Source of the DNA: Epilithonimonas sp. JDS
GTDB lineage: Bacteria; Bacteroidota; Bacteroidia; Flavobacteriales; Weeksellaceae
Assembly (NCBI RefSeq): GCF_021261315.1
Contig: NZ_JAJSAX010000002.1
Span: 124,001 to 188,000 of the forward strand
Length of the DNA stretch: 64,000 nt
Reading direction: 5' to 3'
A program made the position numbers and the translations under genes. The first letter of the stretch is position 1. Each line of letters opens with the position of its first letter. The notes below the pieces were generated by a model. It did no database searches, was not told where the DNA came from, and saw nothing but the letters and a program-made list of their open reading frames with translations. Positions 29,474 to 39,157 of this stretch are shown here, piece after piece.

Positions 29474-30612
29474 TCAAATTTCAATTTTTAATTCCGGAAT
29501 CATCTCAGCCGCCTCTTTCATTTTCTTATCAACTATTTTGGCATAAATAGCAGTGGTTCTAATTTCCCGATGTCCCAATCTTTTGGAAACTGTGTAAATA
29601 TCCGCTCCGTTTTCTAAGAGCAAGACAGCATTTGTATGCCTAGCAGAATGGAAGGTAATGTGTTTAGGAACTCCTGCACGGTTGCACCAACGTATGATTT
29701 CAGTATTGTAGGTCATACCATATTTCAAGCCCCTAAAAACTCTGTCCTGCTGGTCTTGCCTTTCTCCAAGCAATTCTCTCGCTTGCTTTGAGATATATAA
29801 ATACTCAACACCATCAGTTTTTTCCTGACGGAAATTCACTTTGGTCACATCGCCCTCATCACGTACTTCTGACCAAACTAAAGTATTAATATCTGACCAG
29901 CGCAAGCCGGATAAACAAGAAAAAAGAAAAGCTCGTTTTAATACAGGATATTTACATTCTGACTTAGCTAAGGATTGAACTTCCTCAAAAGTCAAATATT
30001 CTCTCTGACTTTCTGCTTGCTCAAAAGATTTTATTTTTGAAGCGTAATTGATAGTCAAATAGCCATCATCAAAAGCATTCCTAAGGCAGCTTTAAATTTA
30101 TTGAAATAAGAATATTTAGAATTTTGGGACAGTGGTAAATCACTTTTTGTCCGAGCTATATTATCAAAATAGGACCTCACTTTTTTGACTAGATTTTCAT
30201 CAATCTCATCGAAAGTTAGATTTTTCGAAATAATCTTTTTTAAATGTTGGTGAGTTGAAAACCAGTTGCCGTAATTGTTGGAAGAATCTTGCTCTTGTTT
30301 CTCTTCAGTTTTCTCAGCAAAGTAATTTAGAAATGTTCTTTTTGATTTAGTGGTGTTCTTTAAATCACATTTCCCTTGTACAAACTCAGCTTTACGAATA
30401 GACAATACATTTTCAGCAAATTCAAGACTTTGCTTATTATGTTTCTTTTCAGCTGGTGTTTTTGGGTTTAAAAAAATGTAGGTGTCTAAATTTTAAAAAC
30501 TTCGGAGATGTCTTCTTTTACCTTCCTCCGAAATTTCAGAACCACGATAATACTCGATAGAAAGGCTGATTCTACTATCTTTCAGTTTTCTTTTATTCAA
30601 TGCTATTTTCAT
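29474..30612 (-). pseudogene. Tyrosine integrase, broken by one stop and one frameshift
   Basis: Three pieces form one Bacteroidetes-type integrase. The N-terminal arm domain (MKIALNKRKLKDSRISLSIE) starts at 30612 and hits TAA at 30493-30495. The frame continues in phase through the core-binding domain (NLDTYIFLNPKTPAEKKHNK to SYFNKFKAAL), then loses one base near 30081. The catalytic domain follows in another frame, with SGLRWSD arginine, HSARHT, LGH and the IYAK tyrosine. Pieces from internal starts might still be made, but the intact recombinase is not encoded. It lies 168 bases from the mnmE 3' end, marking the element's boundary. Confidence 0.85.
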
Positions 30613-30779
30613 AATTTGTCTTTTGTACCTTTTTGTACTACTTTACACCAATTATTATTTTGAAGTAGTACATATGTGGTAACAAAAGTATAAACAAACT
30701 CTGACAAAAGAAAATAAAATTTACATAAAATGCTGTAAATCAAATAAAAGAAATCAAAAGAAACTAAGAGAAAACGGAT

Positions 30780-32165
30780 TTATTTCCCGATACAAAACTT
30801 CGAAAAAATATTCCCCAAAACCTCGTCATTGCTAAACTCCCCTGAAATCTCACCAAGATATTCCAAAGCGTTTCTCAATTCATAGGCGAGAAGTTCTGTT
30901 GTGATTTGAGATTTGACTGCATCTTCAACTTTGCCGACAGATTCCAAAGATTTCTTCAAAGCTTCATAGTGACGTTGGTTGGTAATAATGACGTTATTTT
31001 CTTCCGATTTCAAATGCTCTACGAAGGAGGACAACTCATTTTTCAGATCCTCAATATTTTGATTTTCAACGGCAGAAATTTTTATAAAATCGAAATCAGA
31101 AATGATTTCTTTCCGAAAAGCCAGCTCTACCAAATCATATTTTGTAGGTATCACTTCATCGATTTTAGTAGCACAGATGATTAGTTTCAAATCTTCTCTC
31201 AACAGAGGTTTTAGAATTTCAAAATCTTCCGAAAAGTCTTCTGTTGCTGCATCAGCCAAATAAATTAAAACATCCGCAGAATCCACTTTTTCCTTTGCTT
31301 TTTTTACGCCGATTGCTTCTATCTCGTCCACAGTTTCACGCAATCCGGCGGTATCAATTAACCTGAAAGCATTCCCTTTAATGTGCAGAATTTCCTCAAT
31401 TGTATCTCGCGTTGTTCCGGCAATATTGCTGACAATTGCTCTTTCTTCCTTCAGCAAGGCATTTAGTAGCGTGGACTTTCCCGCATTTGGTTTCCCGATG
31501 ATCGCAACCGCAGTTCCATTTTTGATAGCATTTCCGTATTGGAAACTGTCTATCAAAGAACTTAATTTTATCTCAATTTTATTTAATAATTGGTTCAGCG
31601 CCGTTCTGTCAGCAAATTCCACATCTTCTTCCGCAAAATCAAGTTCGAGTTCAATTAAGGATGTGAAATTTAAAAGGTCATTTCTAAGAATCGAAATCTC
31701 CTGCGAAATCCCGCCTTTCAGCTGATTCAAAGCCACTTTCCGAGACGCTTCGTTATCAGAAGCAATCAAATCTGCGATAGATTCTGCCTGAGAGAGATCG
31801 ATCCGTCCGTTCATAAAAGCGCGCATCGTAAACTCTCCGGCTTTCGCCATTCGAGCGCCATTTTTAATCAAAACTTCCAAAAGTCTTTTGGCAATGTAAG
31901 GCGACCCGTGAAAAGAGATTTCCACAGAATTTTCCGTCGTAAAAGTCCTTGGCGCGTGGAAAACGGATAGCATCACTTCATCAATTACCTCATTTTCATC
32001 TTTTATAAAACCGTAATGAACTGTATGAGAATCTACTTTTTCCAAGTTTTTTCCTTCAAAAATCTTGTTCACGATTTCAAAAGACTGCGCTCCGGAAATT
32101 CTGATAATTCCGATGGCGCCTATTCCGTTTGCCGTTGCTAATGCACAGATTGTATCCTGATTCAT
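30780..32165 (-). CDS. mnmE: tRNA modification GTPase MnmE
   Basis: A 461-aa enzyme that with MnmG adds the cmnm5 group to U34 of certain tRNAs. The N-terminal tetrahydrofolate-binding domain (about 1-118) is followed by helical dimer regions and a G domain with P-loop GKPNAGKST, switch TTRDT, DTAGLRE and CATKID. The C-terminal catalytic motif FCIGK is intact. The gene's 3' end abuts the mobile element and still encodes the normal C-terminus, as expected when an integrase uses this conserved end and rebuilds it. Confidence is very high. Confidence 0.97.
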   Translation of the reverse strand: MNQDTICALATANGIGAIGIIRISGAQSFEIVNKIFEGKNLEKVDSHTVHYGFIKDENEVIDEVMLSVFHAPRTFTTENSVEISFHGSPYIAKRLLEVLIKNGARMAKAGEFTMRAFMNGRIDLSQAESIADLIASDNEASRKVALNQLKGGISQEISILRNDLLNFTSLIELELDFAEEDVEFADRTALNQLLNKIEIKLSSLIDSFQYGNAIKNGTAVAIIGKPNAGKSTLLNALLKEERAIVSNIAGTTRDTIEEILHIKGNAFRLIDTAGLRETVDEIEAIGVKKAKEKVDSADVLIYLADAATEDFSEDFEILKPLLREDLKLIICATKIDEVIPTKYDLVELAFRKEIISDFDFIKISAVENQNIEDLKNELSSFVEHLKSEENNVIITNQRHYEALKKSLESVGKVEDAVKSQITTELLAYELRNALEYLGEISGEFSNDEVLGNIFSKFCIGK

Positions 32166-32169
32166 CTTG

Positions 32170-32177
32170 CAAAGTTA
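32170..32177 (-). promoter_or_regulatory. -7 box TAACTTTG before mnmE
   Basis: A TAnnTTTG match on the minus strand ending 5 bases before the mnmE ATG, implying a very short or absent leader. Confidence 0.45.
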
Positions 32178-32198
32178 CGTGATTTTGAGCAATTTTAG

Positions 32199-32330
32199 GA
32201 GCCGGGAACCTGCTGTCCACTATATCTTTTTTATTTTTCCGACGATTCGTATAAGAATCATTGTTGCGCAAAAAAAAATAAAAAAGGATGCCGTTTCCAT
32301 CAGGGCTAGGGATTTGTCTTCAGATCCAGG
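32199..32330. repeat. Probable dispersed intergenic repeat
   Basis: A more GC-rich block in the mnmE-tyrS gap: GAGCCGGGAACCTGCTGTCC, a T-rich run, then GTTGCGC, an A-rich run and GGATGCCGTTTCCATC. It encodes nothing credible. It resembles the T-run/A-run intergenic repeats common in Chryseobacterium-type genomes; the similarity to the 47.1-kb block is one of layout only. The rest of the gap to tyrS shows only its promoter. Confidence 0.4.
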
Positions 32331-32520
32331 TTTGACACAAGATATCAAAATAATTTGTATTCTACTTTTGCTGCGATTAGCGTTGTGGCGTTCAGGATAT
32401 TAATTTCAAATGTTTTAAGAACTATTTTATCCGTAATTAAATCAATTATAATAAAATTATCGTTATCAAGCAAAATGTAACATTTCAAAAGATCACAAAT
32501 GAAGTACAGCTTCTAATTCT

Positions 32521-32528
32521 TATCTTTG
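32521..32528 (+). promoter_or_regulatory. -7 box TATCTTTG before tyrS
   Basis: A TAnnTTTG match 19 bases before the tyrS ATG. Confidence 0.55.
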
Positions 32529-32547
32529 CACGAAATTTTTTAAGACA

Positions 32548-33843
32548 ATGAATGCATTTATAGAAGAACTGAAATGGCGCGGACTTTTTTCTGATATGAC
32601 GCCGGGAACGGAAGAACAACTCGATAAAGAATTGACGAAAGCCTATATCGGATTTGATCCCACAGCAGATTCTTTGCATATCGGAAGTCTGATTCAAATT
32701 AAAATCCTGGCACATTTCCAACAGCACGGTCACCAGCCAATTGCCTTAGTTGGCGGCGCAACAGGAATGATCGGCGATCCGTCCGGAAAATCTGCTGAGC
32801 GAAATCTTCTAAGTGAAGAAACTCTACTCCATTATGTGGATTGTCTGAAAAACCAATTGTCAAGATTCTTGGAGTTTGCTGGCGATGGCGATAACAAGGC
32901 GATTCTTGTCAACAATTACGATTGGATGAAGAATTTCACTTTCCTTGACTTTGCTAAAAACATTGGAAAGCACATCACTGTAAACTATATGATGGCGAAA
33001 GATTCTGTGAAGAAACGTTTCTCCGGCGATTCCGGAGTGGACGGCATGAGTTTCACCGAATTTACTTACCAGCTTTTGCAAGGTTATGATTACCTCCACC
33101 TTTTCCAAAACGAAGGTGTCAAACTTCAAATGGGAGGTTCTGACCAATGGGGAAATATCACAACCGGAACAGAATTAATCAGAAGAAAAGCCCGTGGAGA
33201 AGCCTTCGCTTTAACGGTTCCGCTGATTACAAAAGCAGACGGATCCAAATTCGGAAAGTCAGAAAGCGGCGAAAATTACTGGTTGGATGCTAAGAAAACT
33301 TCGCCTTACAAATTCTACCAATTCTGGCTGAACGCCACTGATACAGACGCAGAAAGATTCATCAAGTTCTACACTTTCCTTCCAAAAGCAGAGATTGAAA
33401 CTTTGATTGAGGAACATTTAACCGCACCTCACGAACGTAAACTTCAAAAGAAACTGGCTGAGGAAGTAACAATCTGGGTTCACGGAAAAGAAGAATTTGA
33501 AAAAGCGGTAAAGGCCTCTCAGATACTTTTCGGACAATCGACAGCGGAAGATCTCGTGAGTTTGAACGAAGAATTGTTCCTTCAGGTTTTTGACGGCGTT
33601 CCACAAAAAGAATTGTCAAAAGCAGAAGCAATTGGAACTAATATCGTTGATTTGATTTCTGAGAAAACAGGTTTTTTAAAATCCAAAGGCGAAGCCAAAA
33701 GAGAACTTGCCGGAAATTCAATTTCTATTAATAAAACTAAAGTCGGAGAAGATTATTCAGTTTCCGAAAATGATTTGATCGATGGAAAATTCTTGCTTAT
33801 TCAAAAAGGGAAAAAGAATTATTTCATTGTGAAAGCTGTTTAG
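32548..33843 (+). CDS. tyrS: Tyrosyl-tRNA synthetase
   Basis: A class I aminoacyl-tRNA synthetase, 431 aa, that charges tRNA-Tyr. The HIGH-type motif is HIGS (in [10 protein letters not shown]), the tyrosine-binding GGSDQWGN follows, and the KMSKS-type loop is KFGKS. A C-terminal S4 RNA-binding domain ends in KNYFIVKAV. The gene stands alone between its own promoter and a UUCG terminator. No anomaly was seen. Confidence 0.97.
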   Translation: MNAFIEELKWRGLFSDMTPGTEEQLDKELTKAYIGFDPTADSLHIGSLIQIKILAHFQQHGHQPIALVGGATGMIGDPSGKSAERNLLSEETLLHYVDCLKNQLSRFLEFAGDGDNKAILVNNYDWMKNFTFLDFAKNIGKHITVNYMMAKDSVKKRFSGDSGVDGMSFTEFTYQLLQGYDYLHLFQNEGVKLQMGGSDQWGNITTGTELIRRKARGEAFALTVPLITKADGSKFGKSESGENYWLDAKKTSPYKFYQFWLNATDTDAERFIKFYTFLPKAEIETLIEEHLTAPHERKLQKKLAEEVTIWVHGKEEFEKAVKASQILFGQSTAEDLVSLNEELFLQVFDGVPQKELSKAEAIGTNIVDLISEKTGFLKSKGEAKRELAGNSISINKTKVGEDYSVSENDLIDGKFLLIQKGKKNYFIVKAV

Positions 33844-33868
33844 AAATTCAACAGATAAAAATTTATAT

Positions 33869-33891
33869 AACCACTTTCGAGTGGTTTTTTT
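33869..33891 (+). terminator. Terminator after tyrS
   Basis: AACCACT-TTCG-AGTGGTT followed by T residues: a perfect stem with a UUCG tetraloop. Confidence 0.85.
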
Positions 33892-33951
33892 GTAACCAAA
33901 TTTCAGAATTAATTTCAAAATAATGTTATCTTAGTTTTTCAAACACAATCG

Positions 33952-34794
33952 ATGCATCCCTATTCCATTAGCTTTCACGAAAGTGACAACTTAGTATTCA
34001 AAATAATCTCTGTTCTTCTTGCCCTTTTTGTTGTTGGGACTTGGCTTTACAATTCTGCCCACGTGAAATTGATTTTGCGATTAATTGGTGCCGGGATCAG
34101 TGGTTTCGCAAGTTATTTTGTTGCGATATTTTTCTTCGGGATCTTGCAATTTTCGTACACCACAGTAAAAGATAATTTCAACCCAAACAAACAATTCGCA
34201 ACGATCTTAAAGTATGAAAAACACATTAGTAAATCCACTTCCAGAAGCGGAAAAAGCATAGGCTCACGAACTCGAAGAAATACTTTTTACCGACCTTTGT
34301 TAGAATACAGAGACACCAATGGAAATCTCAAAAAAACTTTCGGAGATGTCTCTTTCAGTGCAAACAATCAAAAAGCGGTTGGCGATAAAATAGAAATAAT
34401 TGTAGAAAATAATGAAGCAAGGATGATAACGCCCATCAAGAATTTCACCTTTGTGATCAACATTGTAGTGCTGTGTTTTCTCATCATTTTCTATTATGTT
34501 TTTTATAATTACGCCAAGACCCAATCCTTTGAAAACGTAGGAACAGTCGCTCTTGCCATATTTGGTTTTGTGATTTTTCCCATTGCTTTTGGGGTTCTGA
34601 TTTATTTATTTTTAAATATTGGCTATGAATATTTTTTGCTTAATAAAAGACACACCAGCAGAAATTCTGCAATATTTTTATCGGGATTGGGAATTTTTCT
34701 TGCGCTTTGTTTGGTTGGTTATTTCCGGATTTTAATTGAAAACTTATTTCTCAAAAAACGAAAAAAATCAAAGAAGAAAAAAGGAATATATTGA
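33952..34794 (+). CDS. DUF3592 membrane protein
   Basis: A 280-aa inner-membrane protein. Hydrophobic segments lie near residues 15-35 and 40-65. A soluble beta-rich DUF3592 stretch follows (FYRPLLEYRDTNGNLKKTFG, with GDKIEIIVENNE), then membrane segments near 165-185, 195-225 and 240-260 and a lysine-rich tail. The function of the family is unknown. It is monocistronic as far as can be seen. Confidence 0.8.
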   Translation: MHPYSISFHESDNLVFKIISVLLALFVVGTWLYNSAHVKLILRLIGAGISGFASYFVAIFFFGILQFSYTTVKDNFNPNKQFATILKYEKHISKSTSRSGKSIGSRTRRNTFYRPLLEYRDTNGNLKKTFGDVSFSANNQKAVGDKIEIIVENNEARMITPIKNFTFVINIVVLCFLIIFYYVFYNYAKTQSFENVGTVALAIFGFVIFPIAFGVLIYLFLNIGYEYFLLNKRHTSRNSAIFLSGLGIFLALCLVGYFRILIENLFLKKRKKSKKKKGIY

Positions 34795-34833
34795 ATGAAA
34801 TATTATTGATAAATTCAACCTTATCAAATTAGC

Positions 34834-35256
34834 GTGGAGAAAAAGGTAAATTTTTGCGCAAAAAAATTCATCTTACTGCTTTTGCTATTCCTTTACGAAA
34901 AAAAAGATTTTGAACAAGGTTATCAATGGGGATTGTTTACCTATAAAGATCAAATTGGACAAAATAATAATAATCAAACTACTGAAATAACGTTTCATAC
35001 CGGTGGTGAAACAGAAGAATTAACAACTTATGAAAGATATAGGATAAGGACATCCTTTTAAAGCAATAACAATAGATAGACTTGAACGAAAAACATCACA
35101 CAAGGAAGAACTGAAGTTTGGTTTATATTGCTAAATTTAATTTTTGGGTTCTTTTATTATTTTATTGTTTACAGATTAATTTTGGTTCCAGCTCTTAAAT
35201 TTTTCAAAAGAACAATGATTGACGACCCATCAATATTTATAAAAAGAGAAGACTAA
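34834..35256 (+). pseudogene. Decayed membrane-protein gene(s), several frames
   Basis: Three protein-like pieces lie in different frames. A GTG-started piece with a hydrophobic N-terminus ends YERYRIRTSF. A second, overlapping in position, reads GHPFKAITIDRLERKTSHKE. A third reads WFILLNLIFGFFYYFIVYR and on to FIKRED with its stop just before the next gene. None has a good start except the first, and they join naturally only if one-base shifts are assumed. A decayed gene is the likeliest reading; a true 75-aa protein plus noise is the alternative. Confidence 0.35.
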
Positions 35257-35258
35257 AA

Positions 35259-35882
35259 ATGATGAAATTAAAAACAATTCTATTCTCCTTGCTCCTTGCT
35301 ATTTTAAGTTGCAAAAAATCTGATGAAAACACTGTAAACACAGAAAAACAAGTTCCTGTTGTAAAGCTCAGTTACAAAGATTTTTTAAACAACATTCAAC
35401 AAAAAAACGAAGAAGAAAAGAAGAATTATTTTTTCAAATACATCAATTCAGAAATCCCAGAACATTGGCAAAATACACCTTGGAGTTTTGGCGGAACTTC
35501 GCGCGAACCACAGAAAGGAAGCATTGCCTGCGGATATTTTGTGACCAATATTTTGAGCGATTATGGTTTTGATATAAAAAGAGCATATCTCGCTCAGCAA
35601 GCCTCTTCTGTGATGATTAAACAGCTGTGTACCGACATCAAATATTTTTCTAAGCGAGAAGATTTGGAAAATTATGTTTTAAACAAAGAAAGAAATCAAG
35701 TGTACATCGTTGGTCTAGATTTTCATACAGGTTTTGTGACGCGGGAAAATAAAGACACTTATTTCATTCATTCCAATTATATTAACCATCAAGGTGTTGT
35801 AAAGGAAAATACAGCTACTTCAAGAGCACTCAACGCTTCGAAGACTTTCATGATTGGAAATTTGAAATATCCTTTGAGATGA
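35259..35882 (+). CDS. Lipoprotein with NlpC/P60-like fold candidate
   Basis: A 207-aa lipoprotein: the signal peptide ends in the lipobox LAILSC at about residues 14-19. The mature part has a possible papain-like layout with a cysteine in GSIACGYFV, a histidine in GLDFHTGFV and a later FIHSNY. This order is like NlpC/P60 or DUF1460-type amidases, but the match is weak. It is probably anchored to the outer or inner membrane facing the periplasm. It has two adjacent ATG codons; the first is used. Confidence 0.7.
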   Translation: MMKLKTILFSLLLAILSCKKSDENTVNTEKQVPVVKLSYKDFLNNIQQKNEEEKKNYFFKYINSEIPEHWQNTPWSFGGTSREPQKGSIACGYFVTNILSDYGFDIKRAYLAQQASSVMIKQLCTDIKYFSKREDLENYVLNKERNQVYIVGLDFHTGFVTRENKDTYFIHSNYINHQGVVKENTATSRALNASKTFMIGNLKYPLR

Positions 35883-35924
35883 GTTATTTTAAGTCAAAAA
35901 TTTTAAACTATTTCTGATATTAGT

Positions 35925-35932
35925 TATCTTTG
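35925..35932 (+). promoter_or_regulatory. -7 box TATCTTTG close to a start codon
   Basis: A TAnnTTTG match ending 4 bases before the esterase ATG. Transcription would begin at or next to the ATG, so a leaderless mRNA is likely. Confidence 0.5.
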
Positions 35933-35936
35933 TTTT

Positions 35937-36575
35937 ATGGACTTACAATATCTCGTACGAGAACCTCAAAATATCACCCCCGAAACGCCGGTCTTGTTTC
36001 TAATTCACGGGTACGGAAGCAATGAACAGGATCTTTTCAGCTTTATCCCGACTCTGCCGGAAGATTGGTTGGTCGTAAGTTTCCGCGCACCAAGAGATGC
36101 AAACAATGGCGGCTATGCTTGGTTTGATATCGATTTTATGAGTGAAGAAAATTTTCTTAACGAACCTCAAGCCGAAGCTGCCGTAAAACAGGTTTTGGAA
36201 AATATTTTGAAAATCTCCAACCATTATGGTCTGACCAACAACAAAACCCATCTTTGTGGCTTCAGCCAAGGTGGAATGATTGGTTATTCATTGGCATTGC
36301 ATTATCCGGAATTGTTTTCTAAAGTGGCTCTTCTAAGCACTTTTCCCGAAGACCGATTGTTGAAAAACATAGTTAGAGACAAGAAAAAACTGGAGCATCT
36401 GCGATTTTTCATTTCTCACGGAACTGACGACGCTGCAATCCCTATTGAATGGGCAAAAAAAGGTGCCGAATTGCTGTACGATCTCAGCGCTTACTTTTCT
36501 TTCAGAGAATATATGGCCGGACACGGCGTAAATCAGAAAAACTATATAGATCTGATGGAGTTCTTCAAGAAATAA
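35937..36575 (+). CDS. Phospholipase/carboxylesterase family hydrolase
   Basis: A 212-aa cytoplasmic alpha/beta hydrolase of the acyl-protein thioesterase/carboxylesterase type. It has FLIHGYGSNEQD for the oxyanion region, the nucleophile elbow GFSQGG, the acid in SHGTDDAAIP and the histidine in MAGHGV. The GYAWFDIDF segment is typical of this family. The substrate is unknown; short-chain esters are usual. It is a single gene ending at a strong bidirectional hairpin shared with pepP. Confidence 0.88.
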   Translation: MDLQYLVREPQNITPETPVLFLIHGYGSNEQDLFSFIPTLPEDWLVVSFRAPRDANNGGYAWFDIDFMSEENFLNEPQAEAAVKQVLENILKISNHYGLTNNKTHLCGFSQGGMIGYSLALHYPELFSKVALLSTFPEDRLLKNIVRDKKKLEHLRFFISHGTDDAAIPIEWAKKGAELLYDLSAYFSFREYMAGHGVNQKNYIDLMEFFKK

Positions 36576-36591
36576 TCAGACTTAATAACAC

Positions 36592-36629
36592 AAAAATCCC
36601 GACCATTACTTAAATGATCGGGATTTTTT
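36592..36629. terminator. Bidirectional terminator
   Basis: AAAAATCCCGA...TCGGGATTTTT between the convergent esterase and pepP genes; A and T tracts flank the stem on both sides. Confidence 0.85.
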
Positions 36630-36688
36630 ATGTGGAATTTTGATGCAAAATTATTCTAAATTCTAACATCTAAACTCTAATTTCTACC

Positions 36689-37987
36689 TTAAGAATTCAT
36701 CAGATCTTCAATCTCCTCCACCGTAATCGGAATATTGGCCATCAAATTAAATGGCGCTCCGGAAGCTTGAATCACGTAATCATCCTCGATTCTTACACCG
36801 AAACCTTCTGCCGGAATATAAAATCCTGGTTCGTTTGTGAAAACCATATTTTCTACAAAATCATCCGTCAAAATCCCGTAATCGTGCGTGTCCAATCCCA
36901 TATGATGAGACGTTCCATGCATCATAAATTTCTTGTAAGCCGGCCATTTTGGATCTTCGTTTTGAACATCAGCCGTGTCGATTAATCCCAATTGAAGTAA
37001 TTCCGCTGTGTAAACTTCGCCCATTTCTTTATGGAATTTATGCCAGTTATTTCCTGCAACCAAGCGTTGTTCTGCCTCCACTTTACATCGCAGAACCGAG
37101 TTATAAACTTCCTTCTGTCTGTCGGAATATTTTCCGTTCACAGGAATTGTTCTGGTCAAATCGCTTGAATAGTTTGCATATTCTGCACCTACATCCAAAA
37201 GAATCACATCGCCATCTTTACACTGCTTATTATTAGCAATATAATGAAGAACATTGGCGTTATTTCCGCTTGCGATGATTGGCGTGTATGCAAAACCTTT
37301 GCTTCTGTTTTTTACAAATTCGTGGATCAGTTCAGCTTCAATTTCATATTCCCAAACATTTGGTTTAATGAAGTTTAACAATCTTCTGATTCCTTTTTCT
37401 GTGGTGTTGCAAGCCGTTTGAATCAGGGCTAATTCTTCTGGCTCTTTGATACTTCTTAAACGCTGAAGAATGGGATTGCTTCTCTTGTAATTATGCATCG
37501 GAAAATCTGCTTTTATCTTTTTGATAAAGCGATCTTCGCGCGTCTCGGTCTCGACAGAACTTCTGTAATGTTCATTTTTATTAAGGTAAACATTCTCCGC
37601 TTCGTACATTAATGTCTTGAAAATCTTATCAAAATCACTCAGCCAATAGACAGTTTTGATTCCTGACGTTTCAAAAGCCTGATCTTTATTCAGTTTTTCG
37701 CCTTCCCAGACTGCAATATGATCATTAGTTTCTCTTAAAAATAAGATCTCGCGGTTCTCTTCCAAATAAGCATCAGGGAAAATTACCAGAATACTTTCTT
37801 CTTGATCTACGCCGCTGAGATAAAAAATATCGCGGTGCTGCTGAAAAGGCATTGTAGAATCTGCGCTGATGGGATAAATATCGTTGGAATTAAAAACTGC
37901 TAAAGATTTTGGCAATAATGAATCCGCAAATTTCTTTCTGTTTTTTACGAATAATGAACTCGGAATCTGTTCGTATTTTGTCGTCAT
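36689..37987 (-). CDS. pepP: Xaa-Pro aminopeptidase (M24B, PepP type)
   Basis: A 432-aa metallopeptidase that removes N-terminal residues before proline. The N-terminal AMP_N domain (about 1-140) precedes the pita-bread catalytic domain. Metal ligands are the aspartates in LLDVGAEY and SSDLTRT, the histidine in HGTSHHMGLD and the glutamates in NEPGFY and RIEDDY, all present. It is cytoplasmic (no signal peptide) and a single gene on this strand. Confidence 0.95.
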   Translation of the reverse strand: MTTKYEQIPSSLFVKNRKKFADSLLPKSLAVFNSNDIYPISADSTMPFQQHRDIFYLSGVDQEESILVIFPDAYLEENREILFLRETNDHIAVWEGEKLNKDQAFETSGIKTVYWLSDFDKIFKTLMYEAENVYLNKNEHYRSSVETETREDRFIKKIKADFPMHNYKRSNPILQRLRSIKEPEELALIQTACNTTEKGIRRLLNFIKPNVWEYEIEAELIHEFVKNRSKGFAYTPIIASGNNANVLHYIANNKQCKDGDVILLDVGAEYANYSSDLTRTIPVNGKYSDRQKEVYNSVLRCKVEAEQRLVAGNNWHKFHKEMGEVYTAELLQLGLIDTADVQNEDPKWPAYKKFMMHGTSHHMGLDTHDYGILTDDFVENMVFTNEPGFYIPAEGFGVRIEDDYVIQASGAPFNLMANIPITVEEIEDLMNS

Positions 37988-38140
37988 TTCAATTGTTGAT
38001 TTAAATTAAATACCGCATCTACAAAAAAGAATTGGTAAAAAGTGTTCCAAATTTACAAAACCTAAAAAGATTAAATTTAAAACCCGGACTTAAATTTTTC
38101 ATAAATTACGATTTAACATAATATTAAACTTTAATTTTTC

Positions 38141-38148
38141 TATATTTG
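38141..38148 (+). promoter_or_regulatory. -7 box TATATTTG
   Basis: A TAnnTTTG match 19 bases before the start of the alpha/beta hydrolase operon. Confidence 0.5.
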
Positions 38149-38167
38149 AGATTCCATAAGCCTTTAG

Positions 38168-39157
38168 ATGAAGACTACTTATAAAATCATACTCGTTTTT
38201 TCTCTCATCATCCTGAGTATTCTGAGCTACAAACTCAGTGCAAAAAAAATAAAATCTGATATCAATCTGCCAGCACTCAAGTTCGATTTCAATCTGCATA
38301 ATGACATCGAGTACAAAAACAATTCTCTGACGCTCGACATCTATCAGCCAAAAACAAGTGGCAAAGGAAAATCGCCAGTTGTGGTCTACGTTCACGGCGG
38401 CGCGTGGGACAAAGGCGACAAAACGATGATCAGACAGAACTTTAGAGAATATATTTTAGAAGAACTTCTCAAAAATAATTACACAGTTGTTAGCATCAAT
38501 TACACCTTACTCAATAAGGAAACACACCTCGAAAAACCTTTGCAGGATACCAAAGATGCCCTGAAATGGATACAGGATAATGCTGACAAATATAATATGG
38601 ACACCCAGAATATGGGAATCTGGGGCGGTTCTGCCGGCGCTCACATTGCGCTGATGACTGCTTACAATCAGGATGTTGAAAAAAACAATTCAGACCTCAC
38701 CTATCCAAATCTGAAATATGTGGTTGATTTCTACGGACCAACGGATTTGAATGAGCTTTTCAAGACGGAAGCAAATGGCATTTTACTTAACTTATTCAAA
38801 ATTTATTCACCTAAAAGATTTCAGACCAGACACGATAAAATACGAGAATTAACAGGTTTTGACATTAATACAAACAAGAAAGAAGTGGTGGAAAAATCAA
38901 CGGCATTTTCTCCCATCAAATATGTATCGAAAACCACTGTGCCGACTCTTATTTTTCACGGAACCGGAGATACAGTTGTAAATTTTGCGCAGTCTCAGCA
39001 GTTGGAAGAAGCTTTGAAAAAGAACAAAATTCCATATCAGCTGCACGCTGTAGAAAATGCAAAACATACTTTCGGAAATATTACGCTGAATGAAGCCAAG
39101 GACGTTTCGAAGAAAACCGTAGATTTCATTAAATCTCATACAAGTTATGTCAATTAA
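38168..39157 (+). CDS. Exported alpha/beta hydrolase (BD-FAE/lipase-like)
   Basis: A 329-aa hydrolase with an N-terminal hydrophobic export signal (residues about 6-24). The HGGAW oxyanion motif and the nucleophile elbow GGSAGAH are the hallmarks of the HSL/BD-FAE carboxylesterases. The aspartate is in HGTGDTVV and the histidine in AKHTFG. It overlaps the next esterase gene by 11 bases, so the two are translated together; both probably act on extracytoplasmic esters. Exact substrate unknown. Confidence 0.88.
   Translation: MKTTYKIILVFSLIILSILSYKLSAKKIKSDINLPALKFDFNLHNDIEYKNNSLTLDIYQPKTSGKGKSPVVVYVHGGAWDKGDKTMIRQNFREYILEELLKNNYTVVSINYTLLNKETHLEKPLQDTKDALKWIQDNADKYNMDTQNMGIWGGSAGAHIALMTAYNQDVEKNNSDLTYPNLKYVVDFYGPTDLNELFKTEANGILLNLFKIYSPKRFQTRHDKIRELTGFDINTNKKEVVEKSTAFSPIKYVSKTTVPTLIFHGTGDTVVNFAQSQQLEEALKKNKIPYQLHAVENAKHTFGNITLNEAKDVSKKTVDFIKSHTSYVN

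Noticed and set aside
30613-30779. tRNA gene as the integration target
   Set aside because: No cloverleaf or CCA end could be made from this gap; the mnmE end is the likelier target.
1-30780. Second attachment site (repeat of the mnmE end)
   Set aside because: I read the gaps for a copy of the mnmE 3' end (CGAAGTTTTGTATCGGG) and saw none; the other end of the element is probably outside the window.
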